64,000 nucleotides of DNA, from assembly GCA_965178125.1 (NCBI GenBank), contig OZ237743.1, forward strand, positions 806,001 to 870,000, given 5' to 3'. Shown here in pieces: positions 1 through 11,983 of this stretch. The DNA comes from Bilabrum cf. latius. Its lineage: Eukaryota; Bigyra: Bicosoecida; Bigyra; Bicosoecida. The position numbers and the translations under genes are program-made. The stretch's first letter is position 1, and the number at the start of each line of letters is the position of its first letter. The notes under the pieces are model-generated. The model did no database searches, was not told where the DNA came from, and saw nothing but the letters and a program-made list of their open reading frames with translations.

Positions 1-1
1 G

Positions 2-2083
2 GCCATCACTCGAAGCGTATGCATCCTGCCGAGGCCAGTCAGAGACTTCGCTGCAACGCACAGCTGGCCCTACTTGCATTATGTGAGCTATGATGCCATG
101 GGCGAACTGTACGCACTGGTCCCGTTTGCAGTGTTGATCGCTGCATCGAGCTGCCTATCTCTCGTGTTGACGGACGACCCCCTGAGTCGATTCGCGCCCC
201 CAGTCTGGTGCGACCACCTGTCTGTCATGCCGTACATCGCATGCATACTACCAGTGCTGGGCCATGTCATCGTGGCGCGACCATGGGACTGGATGCTGAG
301 TCAGCTGGTGGACGACCGCGGCTGCGTGCTGAACTTTGGGGATGAGAGGTCGAGCGTAGTAGCGTACATGGCAGGCGGCGAGTGGTTGTCAGTGAAGTCT
401 CGATGGCTATACACGGGCGAAGTGGAGCAAGGGCACAATGACGGTGTGCCTCGTGTGTACTCGCGCTTCGGGGAGTCTGCTCGGACCGGCTTGATCGCAG
501 TCGCCTGCCTCATTTTAGTTTCGCTTTTTGACATCCTCTTTGTCCTGGCCGATCAGTATGGATGCTTTGACGTGGAAACACTGTAGAGTATCACAAGCAT
601 GCAATACAAGGTGGTGAGCAAGTTTACAGTCGCTGTTGTATTCTGCGTGTTTTTGTAGAGGCGCGTCGGCAAGACTCTCTAGGTTCGTCTCTACGACATA
701 CCCCTAGCCAATGCGAGCTCGCGCAGTGCTGATGTTTGGCGCTGGTGCGAGCGGTAGGTCTCAATCGTGTATGCATTCGGTACGGACATTTTGACTCAGG
801 GACACTTTGCCGCCGGTTTATTGGAACTGCCCATTTAGGCTTGCTTTTTAGAAACGAATGCAAATACGGTCATGCAGACCGTTTTCATGTGGTTGATTGT
901 CTACTATGTCCTCGTGCTGTGCTCTGCTTGGATGCACCCGATTAATCTCTCCCCCAAGAGAACAAGTAGGCCTCCAATAGGACTCATATCAGGTAGTTGG
1001 GCTCATCAAGAGGCGAGACAGATTGTGGACAAGGCTGCAGCAGGCTCTCACAGCATAAACGGAGTCCATTGCCAACGTAAAACACGGTTTACATGCCAGC
1101 GCCCCGACAACGACATATACCTTGTCTAGCAGGGTGTTGCTGCGTCTATCGGGCGCATGCAGTTGCTGCGAGCCACCCGGCTCTAGGCGATGGTGGCAAG
1201 TGCTGGCCGGGCTCTGGTGCAGGCCGCAAGCGCAGCGGCAGTGCCTCTTTCCGACATATCGAACGCTGCAAACTTGGCGTTCAATTCTGTTGGTGCGAGC
1301 CAATCGGACGTTTGCTCGTTGAGTCGGCAGTTTGAGCTGTCGTTGTTTTGGCAAGCAGAGCACCGGAGACTCTCCAGATAGGCCGCTAGTTCCGATCGAC
1401 CGCTGACAGCGGACGAGAGGGACATTTTGCGCACCTGCGACCGTCCAATGTCCGACAAACTCATTTCCTATAGAGCGATACAGACGCAGCGTGCAGTATA
1501 CTGGCTGTGGGACCATTGCAGGGGTCACGAATAGGCACCCTATCTTGGCAGTGCTGGAGAGGCGTCGAGCGAAGACATGGTCGACCGAGCTGCTGATCTC
1601 TTGCTCGGCATGGTGACTTTGCTTGATTGCGAAATCAGGCGGAGGGCACCCACACGCGTGTATGCAGGTGCTTTGACAAGCGAGGCATCAGCGCAGGCCC
1701 TGTCCAGTCCAAGCGGAGACAACAGTGTGACGCAGCGTGCCGCTCGGAAGCGCGCCGCGCTGGCCCACGCCTTGCGCTGCATCCCTCGATCGAAGCTCCT
1801 CCTGCTCGAGGCTGTGGACAACCAGGACAGCCTGAGCAGCATGCTGCAGCTGTGGACCCGGACTGTATCTGACAAGGAGATCGGGCCTCTCGGGCTACGA
1901 GACGTCGAGGTGGCGAGCCCGCAGGTGCATGTGCTCCGTAAGCTGTACAGCAGGGCAGTGAGCGCTGCTTGCTAGAGGATTACGCGCGAAGGTGATGAAA
2001 TGGAGCGACATGCTGAGGAGGAGCTGGCGCCAGAAGCGAAGGGTGGGAGTGGTGCGGCGGCGGCAGCGGGCGGCGTGGCGTGA
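2..2083 (+). CDS. multi-pass membrane protein of unknown family (5' end outside window)
   Basis: One frame is open from the left edge to a TGA at 2081-2083 (about 693 residues) if TAG is read as sense. Ten in-frame TAGs lie at 584, 656, 680, 755, 836, 1127, 1184, 1379, 1532 and 1973, with no in-frame TAA or TGA. Hydrophobic stretches suggesting membrane segments lie near residues 36-56, 74-93, 162-183, 206-218 and 290-312. The last part is soluble and ends in an acidic, then Gly/Ala-rich tail. I recognise no family. The frame is supported by codon-like composition and by continuity between two standard-code ORFs (74-586 and 1577-1975). The section from 586 to 1577 rests more on the open frame than on homology. 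The start lies upstream of the window. Confidence 0.6.
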
Positions 2084-2455
2084 GTCATTGCACGTTTGTT
2101 GCGGCTTGTGGACTTCATTTGGCACCAAGACAGGCTGCCATCAATAGTTGTGTCGATATGTTTGGGTTTAGTTGGTTGATCCTAGTCCGTGCAGCACACC
2201 ACTGCCAGGCCATCAAGAAGCGCACGAGTGCGTGCGGTTTCGTTGCTTACTATTTGGTGTCGCTGCTATGCTCCACGCCACGGAACCCCGATTGGAGCGA
2301 GGTCCATGAGTCCTGGGGGCTGTATTCTCGCGCTCGGGCCACACTGGCAGCTCCGATCGGATTGAACTCGAGGCAGTGAGGCACGTACCCAGATGACGAG
2401 GCAACCTCCACCTGGAGATTCCCAATTTGAAATCGACAAGTTAATTTAGGTCTGC
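2084..2455. other. intergenic, nothing recognised
   Basis: Gene-free stretch between two plus-strand genes. It should hold the 3' UTR of the first gene and the promoter and 5' UTR of the GH28 gene. I see no convincing coding frame, repeat or RNA gene. Confidence 0.5.
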
Positions 2456-4145
2456 ATGCACTACCTTTTTGCGGTCCTTTCGCTTGCCATTGTGGCAGTC
2501 CCCGCTTCGCTTGGCTAGGAGGCCAAAGTGTTTGATGTCACCAGCTTCGGAGCTGTCCCAGACGGACGAGCATTGAACACAAAGGCTTTTGCCTCGGCTA
2601 TTGAGGCAGGAGTATCATACGTCAATGGCGCCCCACATCCTGGAGCCTATCAAGGAATTATCAGCGTTCCAAAGGCTGCAGGGCCAGGTTTCCTGATTGG
2701 ATCCTTGAACTTTTCCTCGTACCTCACGCTGCGTGTAGATTCCGGCGCTAAATTACTGGCTAGCACGGATCCAAACGATTATGTTGTGAGTCTTGCATGT
2801 GCCTGCATGCTGTATGCATTCGATTGCTCATCAGTACTCGAGCATGAAACCTTGCAAAACCATCACTGTGACGCAGGCCATTCCACCACTGCCTTCGTAC
2901 GGCACCTGTCGCGACACTGGGGGCCCTTTCCGATACGGATCTATCATTGACTGCTTCGGGTGCACCCGCTTCCAGGTGACTGGAGCTGGCACGATTGACG
3001 GGCAGGGCTGGCCATGGTACAGCCGCTTCGCAAACCATACGCTGCAGGCTGGGCGGCCCCATGTCCTGGAGTGCATGGATTGCACGGACTTTAGCATTTT
3101 GGGCGACGGGCCTCAGTCGGACCAGATGCTTCGCATCGTGGACAGCCCGTTCTGGACCGTGCATCCATATGCCACGGACGGCGTCACCATCCGCTACCTG
3201 AACATCTCCAACGATCCAAGGACGGACGCACTGGGAGGTAGAGTCGCCCCCAACACGTGAGTGTCTGAGTGCTTCTGACAACAGCTTGATCTGAGGGGAT
3301 TCGCGAGGTTTAATTGGATCTGTGGACTTTCTTGGCCTTTTGGTGCCGGCCGTCATCAGTATACTGGTAGTGTGCAGCACTCGCAAACCGCCAGGGGTTC
3401 TGCGCTTTCCAGCGAGACTTCGTTGCTGCTCTTGCAACTGCTTCATCATTCTATGTTTTTGCCGTTCTTGATTCGTCGCAGCGACGGCCTGGACCCCGAT
3501 TCCAGCCAGAACGTGCTGATCGACAGCTGCGTGCTCACCACGGGCGACGACGGGGTGGCCATCAAGTCAGGCTTCAACAACGCAGGTCTCAAGTTCAACA
3601 GGCCTACAAAGAACGTGCTGGTGCATAACGTGACCGTCAACAACGACTGCTGCAACGGTTTCTGCATCGGTTCGGAGACATCTGGCGGCATCGAGAACAT
3701 CGTGTTCGACAGCTGCACCTCCCTCGGTTCGCCTGGCAGCGCGTTCAACATCAAGTCTGCAGCAGGCAGGGGGGCATACGTCCGCAACGTGACCTTTGTG
3801 AACAGCTTCGTGGGCGGGGCGAGCAACGGCATCAGCATCGACGAGCATTACGGGGGCGGCTGCGTGGAGCCCGCCTGCAACTCGAGCGCAATCCCCGAAG
3901 TATCCGGCATCACCTTCCGCAACATCTAGATGGTGGACAACCAGACGCAACTGAGCCGCACCGCTGGCACGTTCCTTGGAATTTCAGGCGTGGGATCGCC
4001 TGGATTCATCCGCGACCTCAAGGTGGAGCAAGTGAGCCTCAGGGCCAGGGACGGAAGCGCGTGGCAGTGTCAGGACACACAGGGCGTGTCCGTGCATGAC
4101 GTGACCCCCGGTGGGCTCACCAGCGCGTGCAATGGTCATGATTGA
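2456..4145 (+). CDS. secreted GH28 polygalacturonase-like glycosidase
   Basis: Pectin-type polysaccharide hydrolase of family GH28 (right-handed beta-helix). Exons: 2456-2785, 2877-3256, 3482-4145, with GTGAGT donors and CAG acceptors. The second splice rebuilds the catalytic motif NTDGLDPDSS across the junction (AC + C). Further family motifs are GDDGVAIKSG (catalytic Asp pair), GSETSGG and NIKSAAGRGAYVRNVTF (the place of the usual R-I-K motif). The ATG at 2456 opens a signal peptide (MHYLFAVLSLAIVAVPASLG) followed directly by an in-frame TAG at 2516 and then the mature domain. A start inside the standard-code ORF would lose the signal peptide. A second TAG at 3927 lies in the last beta-helix coils, and the frame runs on to TGA at 4143. 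The substrate is unproven. Confidence 0.85.
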
Positions 4146-4299
4146 TGCAGGTGGCGATTAAGTGTTTGAGAGGGGCTTGTTTATTGCGCTGGAGGGTCAC
4201 GCGACGCGATTTTGAACGAAGCAGTGAAGAAACGTGTATTTTGAGCCGTAAACCACACTGACGAATGGTGGAGCGCACGCGACAACTTCACCTGATACT

Positions 4300-6378
4300 A
4301 TGAAGACTGTAGCTTGTGTGGTTGCAGCACTGGCTGCTAGCTGTAGCGCGTATGATAATGGAGCTACTGGGGGCAAGCTGCCAAGTCTTGGGTGGTCCTC
4401 GTAAGCAGAGTTGCAGTTGCTCTTCGTGCGATCTACTGCCAGTTTGTCTAGAGTCTTGCGTACCATGGCCTCATGTTTGTGTTTCGAACGCAGCTGGGTC
4501 GGATTAGCACCTCCTTCGACCCCCAGCCAGCCCCAGTTTGACTTTTGCTCCGAGGATACGGTCAAGGCAGCTGCGGACGCGATGGAGCAGCTCAACCTGT
4601 TTTCCTCCGGCCCTTCCAGCAAGGATGGGCCGCAGCTGCACCTACGGTGAGGTGCATCAAATGTGTACATTTACCTTTTTTGTTGTGGCCCAAGCGAAAC
4701 TTATTCGCTGACTCGTCTGCTTTTCCTATACAGGTTGGACGACTGCTGGGCCGGTCCGCGCGACAAGAACGGGATGCTTACCGCAGACCCAACGAGGTTC
4801 CCGAACGGGATGAAGGTAGTGGCGGACTATGTGCACTCCAAAACTGTGAACGGCAAGAAGCTCCTTCTGGGCGTGTACACCTGCATGGGTGAGTCTCACC
4901 AAGTGCAACTGCACCCGCAACAGATGACGCGCCGCATTGCGGTCACACCCTTCGCTCTACCGCTACACCTAAAACATTGTTGCAGGCTCTCAAACATGCG
5001 TGGGTGGTCGCCCGGGCAGCCTGGGGCACTACGAGCAGGACGCCGAGTACTTCGCTCAGAACGGCATCGATGCCGTCAAGGCCGACTGGTGAGCAGCACT
5101 GCGCGATACATCTACCGTTTAACTGTTAAGATCGCCGTCGTTGAGTCAATTCTATTTATGAATTTACATTCCGGTTGCGTCGTCATGAGCATCCGGACAC
5201 GCCTCCTCCGACTTCCCCCCCCCCCCCACCATCTCGCAGGTGCCACACGAGCGGGCTGGACCCCAAGGTGCAGTACCCCATCCTGTCAAAGGCACTCAAT
5301 GCCAGCGCCAAGGAGAATCCTATCCTCTTTAACTCGTGCGAGTGGGGCGTTGAGAACCCCTGGGAATGGGCTGACGAGTGGATGCAGAGCTGGAGAGCGA
5401 CGGGGGACCACACAGCCACCTGGCCCTCAACCAAGAGCATCATCCAGCAGAGTGCTAACATCCCCACCAAGTACAGCGGCCGCCCCTACGGCTGGAATGA
5501 CCTGGACATGCTTGAGACAGGCAACTACGGGCAGGTAGCACACGCCAACGGCAAGACGCCCAACATGACCGCCACAGAGTACAAGACCGAGTTCTCCATG
5601 TGAGCGAAGTTTCACTGTATTGCAATGCATCTCAGCGTATGGCAGCCCGGCAGCCTGCGATCAGAGGTAGACTCTTTGAGCTCTGATCTACACCTGGTGC
5701 ATTTTCCCTCGCAACTCGTTGCATTCGTTCGTTTTCCTTCCGCACTTCCCCCGCAGGTGGGCCATCTCTGCCAGTCCTCTGGTCGTAACCACCAAGATCA
5801 CCAACTGCACGGCGACACCCCCGCCGGCTCCCCACGGGCAGTGCAACGTGACTCTCAGGGATCGGCACTCGCACGATTCCTGCACCGCGGGGGAGAGCTT
5901 CGGGTGCTACTCCAACGGGTCCATGTGGACGGACCAGGGGTGCCGTGGGGAGTTCATGTGCAACGGATACGACACGACCTGCGACGTGGACGGCGATGGC
6001 AGGCACGTCTGCTCCTGCGGCGGGAGCGTCAAGTGCTTCCCCTGGATCAGCGACCTGCAGAAGGAGATCCTATACAACACCGAGGTGATTGCAGTCAACC
6101 AGGACGTGACTCTCCAGGGCAGCCCTGTGAACGGCCCTGCAGACCTCACGGTGTGGTCCCGCAACCTATCCGACGGCTCAATCGCCGTAGCCCTTTACAA
6201 CCAGGAGGATGACCCCGTGGACATCACTGCCAAGTTCAGCTCGCTCGGGTGGTCAGACACGACCGCGGCCAACGTGCGAGACCTGTGGGCGCACAAGGAC
6301 CTGGGCAAGGTCACGGGCCAGTACGGCCGGACGGTCCAAGCCCACGAGACCGTGATGCTGCGGCTGACCAAGGCTTGA
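4300..6378 (+). CDS. secreted GH27 alpha-galactosidase-like enzyme
   Basis: Retaining alpha-galactosidase/alpha-N-acetylgalactosaminidase family, acting on extracellular or lysosomal sugars. Six exons: 4300-4400, 4494-4646, 4734-4888, 4986-5088, 5240-5599, 5757-6378, all GT-AG. Visible motifs are LPSLGWSSW (family PPMGWNSW), LDDCWAGPRD, KADW (nucleophile Asp), ENPILFNSCEWG and YGWNDLDMLETGNYG (acid/base Asp). An N-terminal signal peptide is present (MKTVACVVAALAASCSAY). Unusual: about 70 residues rich in Cys, Gly and Asp are inserted after the SPLVV strand, ahead of the conserved region containing LQKEILYNTEVIAVNQD. This is one of only two genes here with no in-frame TAG. The stop is TGA. It follows the GH28 gene by about 150 bases on the same strand. 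The intron at 5089-5239 contains a long C run. Confidence 0.88.
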
Positions 6379-6758
6379 GCATCCATTGGATCTAAGTAGC
6401 GGGAGTATGTGGGGCCGGCAATGGCACTGCGTTGCCGTGTGCTAGTGCTTCACTTGACTTGGGATGGGTCTCTTTCTGGTCGTGGGGGTGGGGTTGTATT
6501 CTGATCCGGTGCTCTAGCTGGCACTATCATCCTGGATAGGCACATTCGTCCCACAGATTAGGGGTAACAGGTCTTTACACATGAATTCAACGTTCGCCCC
6601 CAAACATCCAACTTAAAGTATGCACAACAAAAGATCCACACTAACTATTTGGGGCTGGTTCAAGCCAGGTAGGCCACACTGCTGCAAAGGCACACGCCAC
6701 AGCGCTCCGAGTAGTGCCAATATAGAAGAACGGGAGTCATTCAACCCTGCAAGTTTCC
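6379..6758. other. convergent 3' intergenic region
   Basis: Lies between the stop of the plus-strand GH27 gene and the stop of the minus-strand transporter, so it should hold both 3' UTRs. I see no coding frame or repeat. Confidence 0.5.
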
Positions 6759-9700
6759 TCACCGCGCTCGGAGGACAACCCTCATAGCAATAGACTCGTT
6801 TGGGACGTGGACCACACCATGCCCAAACCTTACCACGTGTGCATGCCAGTCCGAGGCCAGGTCGATGAGCGACGGTGCTCGCTGCAGAGCGGGACCCGCA
6901 GTCCGAACAGGGGTGCTTGAGCCGTTTGGCGCACCACCATCTCTCTCAGCGGTGCCCCCTTTATCAGTTTCTCTGGCACCACTCGCTTTGCTATCGCCTG
7001 CTGCTGCGCCATCCTGCCCCGATTGCTCACTCGATTCTGCACCTGGGCCGTTCTCAGTCCCTGGCTGTTCTGCCGGTTCCGCATCGCTATTAGCAGCAGA
7101 AGCAGCAGCATTGGATCTTCGGTTCATCAAAGCGTTCAGTTCGCTCGCCCTCAGATCCATGAGCTGCTCTAAAGCACGCCTGCCAAGCGGCCCGGACGCA
7201 AGGGCGGGCCACAGCCTCGGCTTGAGACCCACAACTATGCACGACACGACGGCTGGAATGCCTCCGAGGCTCTCTTCAGCATTGCCAGGGGCCTCCGTAC
7301 TCTGCACATCGCTACCATTGAATTTTCTGGCGCCATTGCCTTCGTCACCACCCTCATCAGCTGCATCACTATCGCTAGATCCATCACCCCTGCTGCCGCC
7401 TGCACTAGGCGTAGTCTCCTCTGCATCGGCCGATGCACCTCCCGCCCACGGGTTGTGCGATCCACCCAGCCAGTGCACCGCGCTATCTAGGCGGCTCTGT
7501 TCCCATGCAGGACCCGCGGCGCACATGGCGGCAGCACGCAGCAAAACAGCTCCTGCATCATCCACCGCAGTGACTTCGCTGCACTCCAGCACTAGCACCT
7601 CGACAGATTGCCTGGCTGCACCGACCCGCGCAACAGATACATTCGGTTCTGCATCAGTGCCAACTCCCGGTGATCCACCACCGGGCCGACTCGATTCTGC
7701 AGGTCCTGCGAAGGCACCATCCGCCTGGACCTTCTCTTCGCTGCCAAACGCGCCATTTTTGCTTGCGACACCGCGCTTTGTGCTACGTGCTGAACAGTGC
7801 GACCTCAGCTTGTGCAGCACCTGGCTCGCCTCCTTGAAACCAACCACGCCTCGCAGCTTAATGAAGAGCACGCCAGCGAGCGCTGCACGACTTGACTAGG
7901 CACTTGCAGGGCCACCAAGCAGCGCTACCGGCAACGATGACCCGCTGTTGCTCGTACCTGCCTCCGCTGCTTGTAGTTGCTTTCTCTCCATCTACTGCCT
8001 CCATGCCGCGCCACCCAATGAGGCCATAACGCTGCCCTGCGACTGATACCCACAGCAAGTTGCCACCCAATGCACAACGAATCCTAGAATGGCGCCGGGC
8101 ACAAGACCCACCATCACGCACGCGATGCAGGTGATCCAAATCACCCAAGCGCTCGCCCAATCGTCCTTGCTGGCATGCACCTATCTCTTCACGACCAGCC
8201 AATCCAGCACCAAATGTAATCCAACGTAGGCCAAAAGCCCCCCCATGACCGGGATAGGCACCCAGCGCATCAGCGGGCGTGCAAACAGCAAGATACCGGT
8301 CAGGCCTGCAGCAGCCGACAACCCCACAAGCCGAGTGCTGCCCCCGGCCTGCACCGCGAAGGCACTCAGCGCAAACTCGAGCAGGCCAGGCGGACCACCC
8401 ACCGCTGCCGCCGCTGCGCAGGAGGCACCAGCTGCCTCCAGCTCAGTGTCAAATACCTTGAGAGCCCGGTCGATGCTTCTGACCTGTGCACGCGCCAAGG
8501 CACCGTCCTCTTTGGTGGAGATCTTAAGCCCCTGCCTCAGGCCGTCAAATGACCCGCTGTTGCGCGAGGACACACCGCCCGATCCAGAGCCTAGCAGGTG
8601 CCTGTGCGCGAATGCTTCGAAGCACGCTCGATTTAGTCCACATATGCCGCAGCAGCTGCAACAAATCGTGTCTAGGCAGCCATTGCAGACTGCGCTTTGG
8701 CCCATCGCGGCGGCACTGTGCGTGCCGTTGGGTGCATCACTTGCCGGAATCCCACTCCCTTTTCCTAGTCTGTCCTACCGCCCGCTGCCATCCCTCCTCG
8801 TTTTCCTTCGAGTGCCGTACATGGAGCCGCTGCTCCCTGCCGTGGTACTGCAGGCCTGTGTTGGTGGAGCCGCAACCCCTCTCAGCTCACGACTGGATAC
8901 CCACCTCGGTGCACGGCGACTTTCTGCCCCTGCCCCTGCACCCGCGCTTGCACCTCCAGGCCCTCGCACAGCTCCACTAACCTGATCGAGCCCTGCATTA
9001 TCGCCACCTGCGACATCTCGCTTGCGCAAGCTACCGCCCGAGCTTGACCGAAGGGAAGGCCGGACCAGCAGAGGCTTCCGCTCCTGCATACGAAGCTGGA
9101 GCTTGTCCCCGCCCGCTCTATCACCGAGCTACGTACCCCCGCAAGGCATGCCACAGCAGTAGAGCACGCTGCCGTCTTCGCATGCCTGGCCGCCATTTGC
9201 ATCCTTCTTGCTGTTGTAGCTGCCATCTGAATCCCAGCCCATGCAGCACCGGCAAGGGCTAGACAGCCGCACAGGGGGGTCTTCAGGAAGCGGACCCAGC
9301 CCCGCCCTCGCTCTCAGCCTGTCGACACCTGCCGTGCGAAAGGCCACGAGAAGGATCGCGAGCACGGGGGCGGCGAGCAAGATGTCAGGCAGGGCCCGCA
9401 GCAGGCCCATCTGCTCGGCCACGTTGCCCCCTAGCACGATCTGCGAGGGAGCGCTGACTGCCTCTAGCATGAACCACAGCACGTGGGGGGTCGATGTGGG
9501 CCCCTGCGGCCGCCTGGGAAGCCACACTCCTCGACCAGAGAGTGCCTGTCCCACCCCGGCCGCCTGAGACAGCGAGCTCTGGTCCTGGGTTCTGAGGGCC
9601 AGGAGCAGGAGGAGAACCCCGCAGGTGCTGGCAAGCACGGTGGCTGGCAGCACCACGGGGAACGTTCGCGAAGCTGCTTCCTGTACGTACGCCAGAAACG

Positions 9701-10376
9701 CGGCGATGGCGGCCCCGACGGCCAGCACCGGCACCATTTTGAGCTGCAGCACGGCCGATTCTCCTCCGGGTGACGGCCTGAGGCTCACCCACCGGAGTGG
9801 CCTCCAGCCAGCCGTCATCATCCCGACCGCCTCGTCCAGGATTACCAGGCCGCAGCCGGCGAGGAAGCCGGCGATGACTGTTCGCGGTACCCGGTAGAAT
9901 ATGGCGCCCTGGCCGATGCATCCCACGAGGAGGAGACAGACCGAGCAGGCAGCCGAGGCGAGCACAAACACTGCGAGCGCGACGCGCAGCCCAGGGGACG
10001 TCGAGTGACTGGCAATCGGCAGCGCGTCAAACGCCGTAGCATTCGAGGCTCTAGGGTCAAATGGCGCTGATGTCTCCAGCGTGGGGAGTTGCAGGCTGCT
10101 GGCTGCGTCAATGGCGGCCGCATGAAGCACTGCTGCCAACAATGGGTCGGGCCCTGCAATCGCTGGCGGGAGGGAGCTGCCCAATGAAGTAACCAAACAG
10201 GTCACAACAGCTGTCAATAGAAAAGCTGTTCCAAACTTTGGTACTTCGCGGCCCTCTGGGTCCAGTCCTCCAGTTGCCAGCAAGGACGCTAAGCTAGAGG
10301 AGAATGCCGCGGTCAGGAAAGCGACTAGCAGGCCAGCAACACAGTTTCTGGATATATTTGTCCAACTGAAACTCAT
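6759..10376 (-). CDS. SLC26/SulP-family anion transporter with C-terminal STAS domain
   Basis: Single-exon gene of about 1,205 residues from ATG at 10376 to TGA at 6759. It joins three standard-code ORFs in one frame through TAGs at 9129, 8775, 8181, 7992 and 7896. SulP features are a hydrophobic N-terminal core with several membrane spans, a later gate region containing GGSTRLVGLSAAAGLTG, then VPIPVMGGLLAYVGLHLVL. After the TAG at 8181 comes another membrane span ending PGAILGFVVH, the usual SulP layout. A STAS domain follows (LFIKLRGVVGF ... VEVLVLECSEVTAVDDAGA). Unusual: a hydrophilic insert of about 150 residues in the mid-membrane domain (about 8700-9250), and a Ser/Gly/Ala-rich insert splitting the STAS domain (about 7000-7500). 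Upstream in-frame codons offer only a TTG, so ATG 10376 is the likely start. The transported anion is not deducible. Confidence 0.8.
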
Positions 10377-10691
10377 AATTGGTAACTTTATGACACCATA
10401 TCTCAGATTGGGCAGTGAAAATGCCGTGCACAATGTTGAGAGCCAGCCAAATCTCAACGAACGTTCTAGTGGGTTCGATTCTTGAGAGTTCCGGTTTGGC
10501 CCGGTTCAACCAAACTCTTTTTTCGTGCAGTTTTCTGGTACAGCATCGCCTGTCAGGGGTCTAGAACTTATTCATTCTCGATTGAAATGATGCCATTGAA
10601 CGCGATTTGCCGGTTTTGGCGCTGCACGACTCGTATATCAACACGAGGTCCCTTTGGCAGATTATCCCGATTAGCTTCAAGCAGAGCCTCG
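10377..10691. other. divergent intergenic region, likely bidirectional promoter
   Basis: Separates the minus-strand SLC26 gene from the plus-strand MerC-like gene. The plus frame of the MerC-like gene is open upstream to 10482, so a longer N-terminus from an ATG near 10587 cannot be excluded. I see no clear core promoter motif. Confidence 0.4.
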
Positions 10692-11318
10692 ATGCAAGAC
10701 CAGCAACCCCCCAAGGTCCACCTCAACGATGGAAGCGCCTCATGGTCATCTGCTCTATCGATGGGCGCAACCGCGTTGTGCTTTGCTCATTGCACACTGC
10801 TTCCGATCGCGTTGGCAGGCTTACCTTTGCTGACTGCAGCAGTCCCAGCGGATGCCCAGGCTTTGGTTCACGACGTTTTGCACGCAACAAGCGTCCTGTT
10901 TGTTGTACCTGTCGGATCATACGCCGTTTATCACCATTATTAGAGCCATGGGCGGGTCGAGGTATCCTCTCTTGGGTTCGGCGGGCTGACGACGATCGCA
11001 GCCACGTACGGGCCGTGCGTGTTTTCGTCCTTGCCGCACATGGTACCCCATGAGTATCACCAGATTATAGCAGGAGCGGGGTGCCTCGCGTTACTAGGGT
11101 CTTAGTTCTGGAGCAGGAGAATCATCCGCTTGTCATCGACGATTCCGGACAGTGCTGCCACGTGCTGCTCGACAGCAGCCCAGGGAGTAAGTGGCGCCGA
11201 TGCTGGCACGACCGAGTTAAAGTCGAGCGGGGAGCCGGGTTTTAATGAAACGGACGCGCAAAGCGACGCTCGGAAGCAGCGGGAAGGTGCTGCAGCCGAG
11301 TCGTGCTGCAGACAATGA
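10692..11318 (+). CDS. MerC-domain membrane protein
   Basis: Small membrane protein of about 208 residues. It resembles the MerC family, known mainly as bacterial inner-membrane mercury transporters. Visible features are a helix with CFAHCTLLPIALAGLPLL, then HDVLHATSVLFVVPVGSYAVYHHY, a third segment with HEYHQIIAGAGCLALLGS, and a C-terminal soluble tail with a CC pair. The three helices and the Cys/His pattern match MerC, but only with TAGs at 10941 (after YHHY) and 11103 (after LLGS) read through. The stop is TGA at 11316. ATG 10692 gives a short N-terminus. The family assignment rests on recalled pattern; metal transport is an inference. Confidence 0.6.
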
Positions 11319-11983
11319 TCCGGCCGAGCGGCAAGCCAGGCTTGCCTCACCCTCTGATGTTTTGGTAGGGCCTGGTAGAAGTGGCAAAATGGTAGTGCGG
11401 CATCTACCAGCAACTGATAACCACGATGGCGTACTACTGGTCCGCATAGCCGCATTAATGCTCCTTGGGGAAAGGAGTGGCCCAGTTGGCTGCCGAGTCG
11501 TCGATGCCAGTGGTCCTGCAGGGTCGATGAAAAGGTGCAGGTCTTGCACGGTTGCTCCAGGACGAGGCAAGCGCACCCACTCACGAATCACTAGTGGGTC
11601 TAATGGCGACGAATTTCGCTGATCAACTTCCTGGATGGCTCATTGACCCTGCTCTAGGCCTGATATGTGCAGGTTTGATGTGCCCCTCTGGATGGCGTAA
11701 GGCCTTTGGAGAGGGGGCGAGTTTTGCTCGAGGGGAGCACCGATACCAAAGTCAGTACGTGCCTTGATATTTGCACAGAAATATTATTATGGAAATCTAG
11801 TGCATAGACAGCCACAGTACATCGAATGGGTGCATTAGCCCCTGGAAATGAGGTGTCTCACTCCAATATCTAGCGAACCCAATGGCCGGGCGAACCTGCA
11901 TGGAACCTCGAAATGGACTGGCGATTTCAGATTGCGATTGCTGTGACCCAGACATAGGCCACCCACGACATTTACCGTGCAGT
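11319..11983. other. unresolved stretch between two plus-strand genes
   Basis: Several overlapping short frames occur on both strands (for example plus 11245-11622 and minus 11217-11591), but none has recognisable domains or a convincing start. The plus frame continuing from the MerC-like gene would need many closely spaced TAGs. It may be UTR plus promoter or hold a small unrecognised gene. Confidence 0.35.

Noticed and set aside
5212-5230. Long C run as a regulatory or structural element
   Set aside because: It sits just upstream of an intron acceptor and is most simply the pyrimidine tract of that intron.
6865-7899. 344-residue plus-strand frame
   Set aside because: Antisense to the STAS part of the SLC26 gene, which has clear family motifs on the other strand.
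10440-10500. tRNA-like B box (GGTTCGATTC)
   Set aside because: The flanks do not form a T-arm stem or acceptor stem, and no matching A box is present. I found no tRNA gene, including tRNA-Gln(CUA), in the window.
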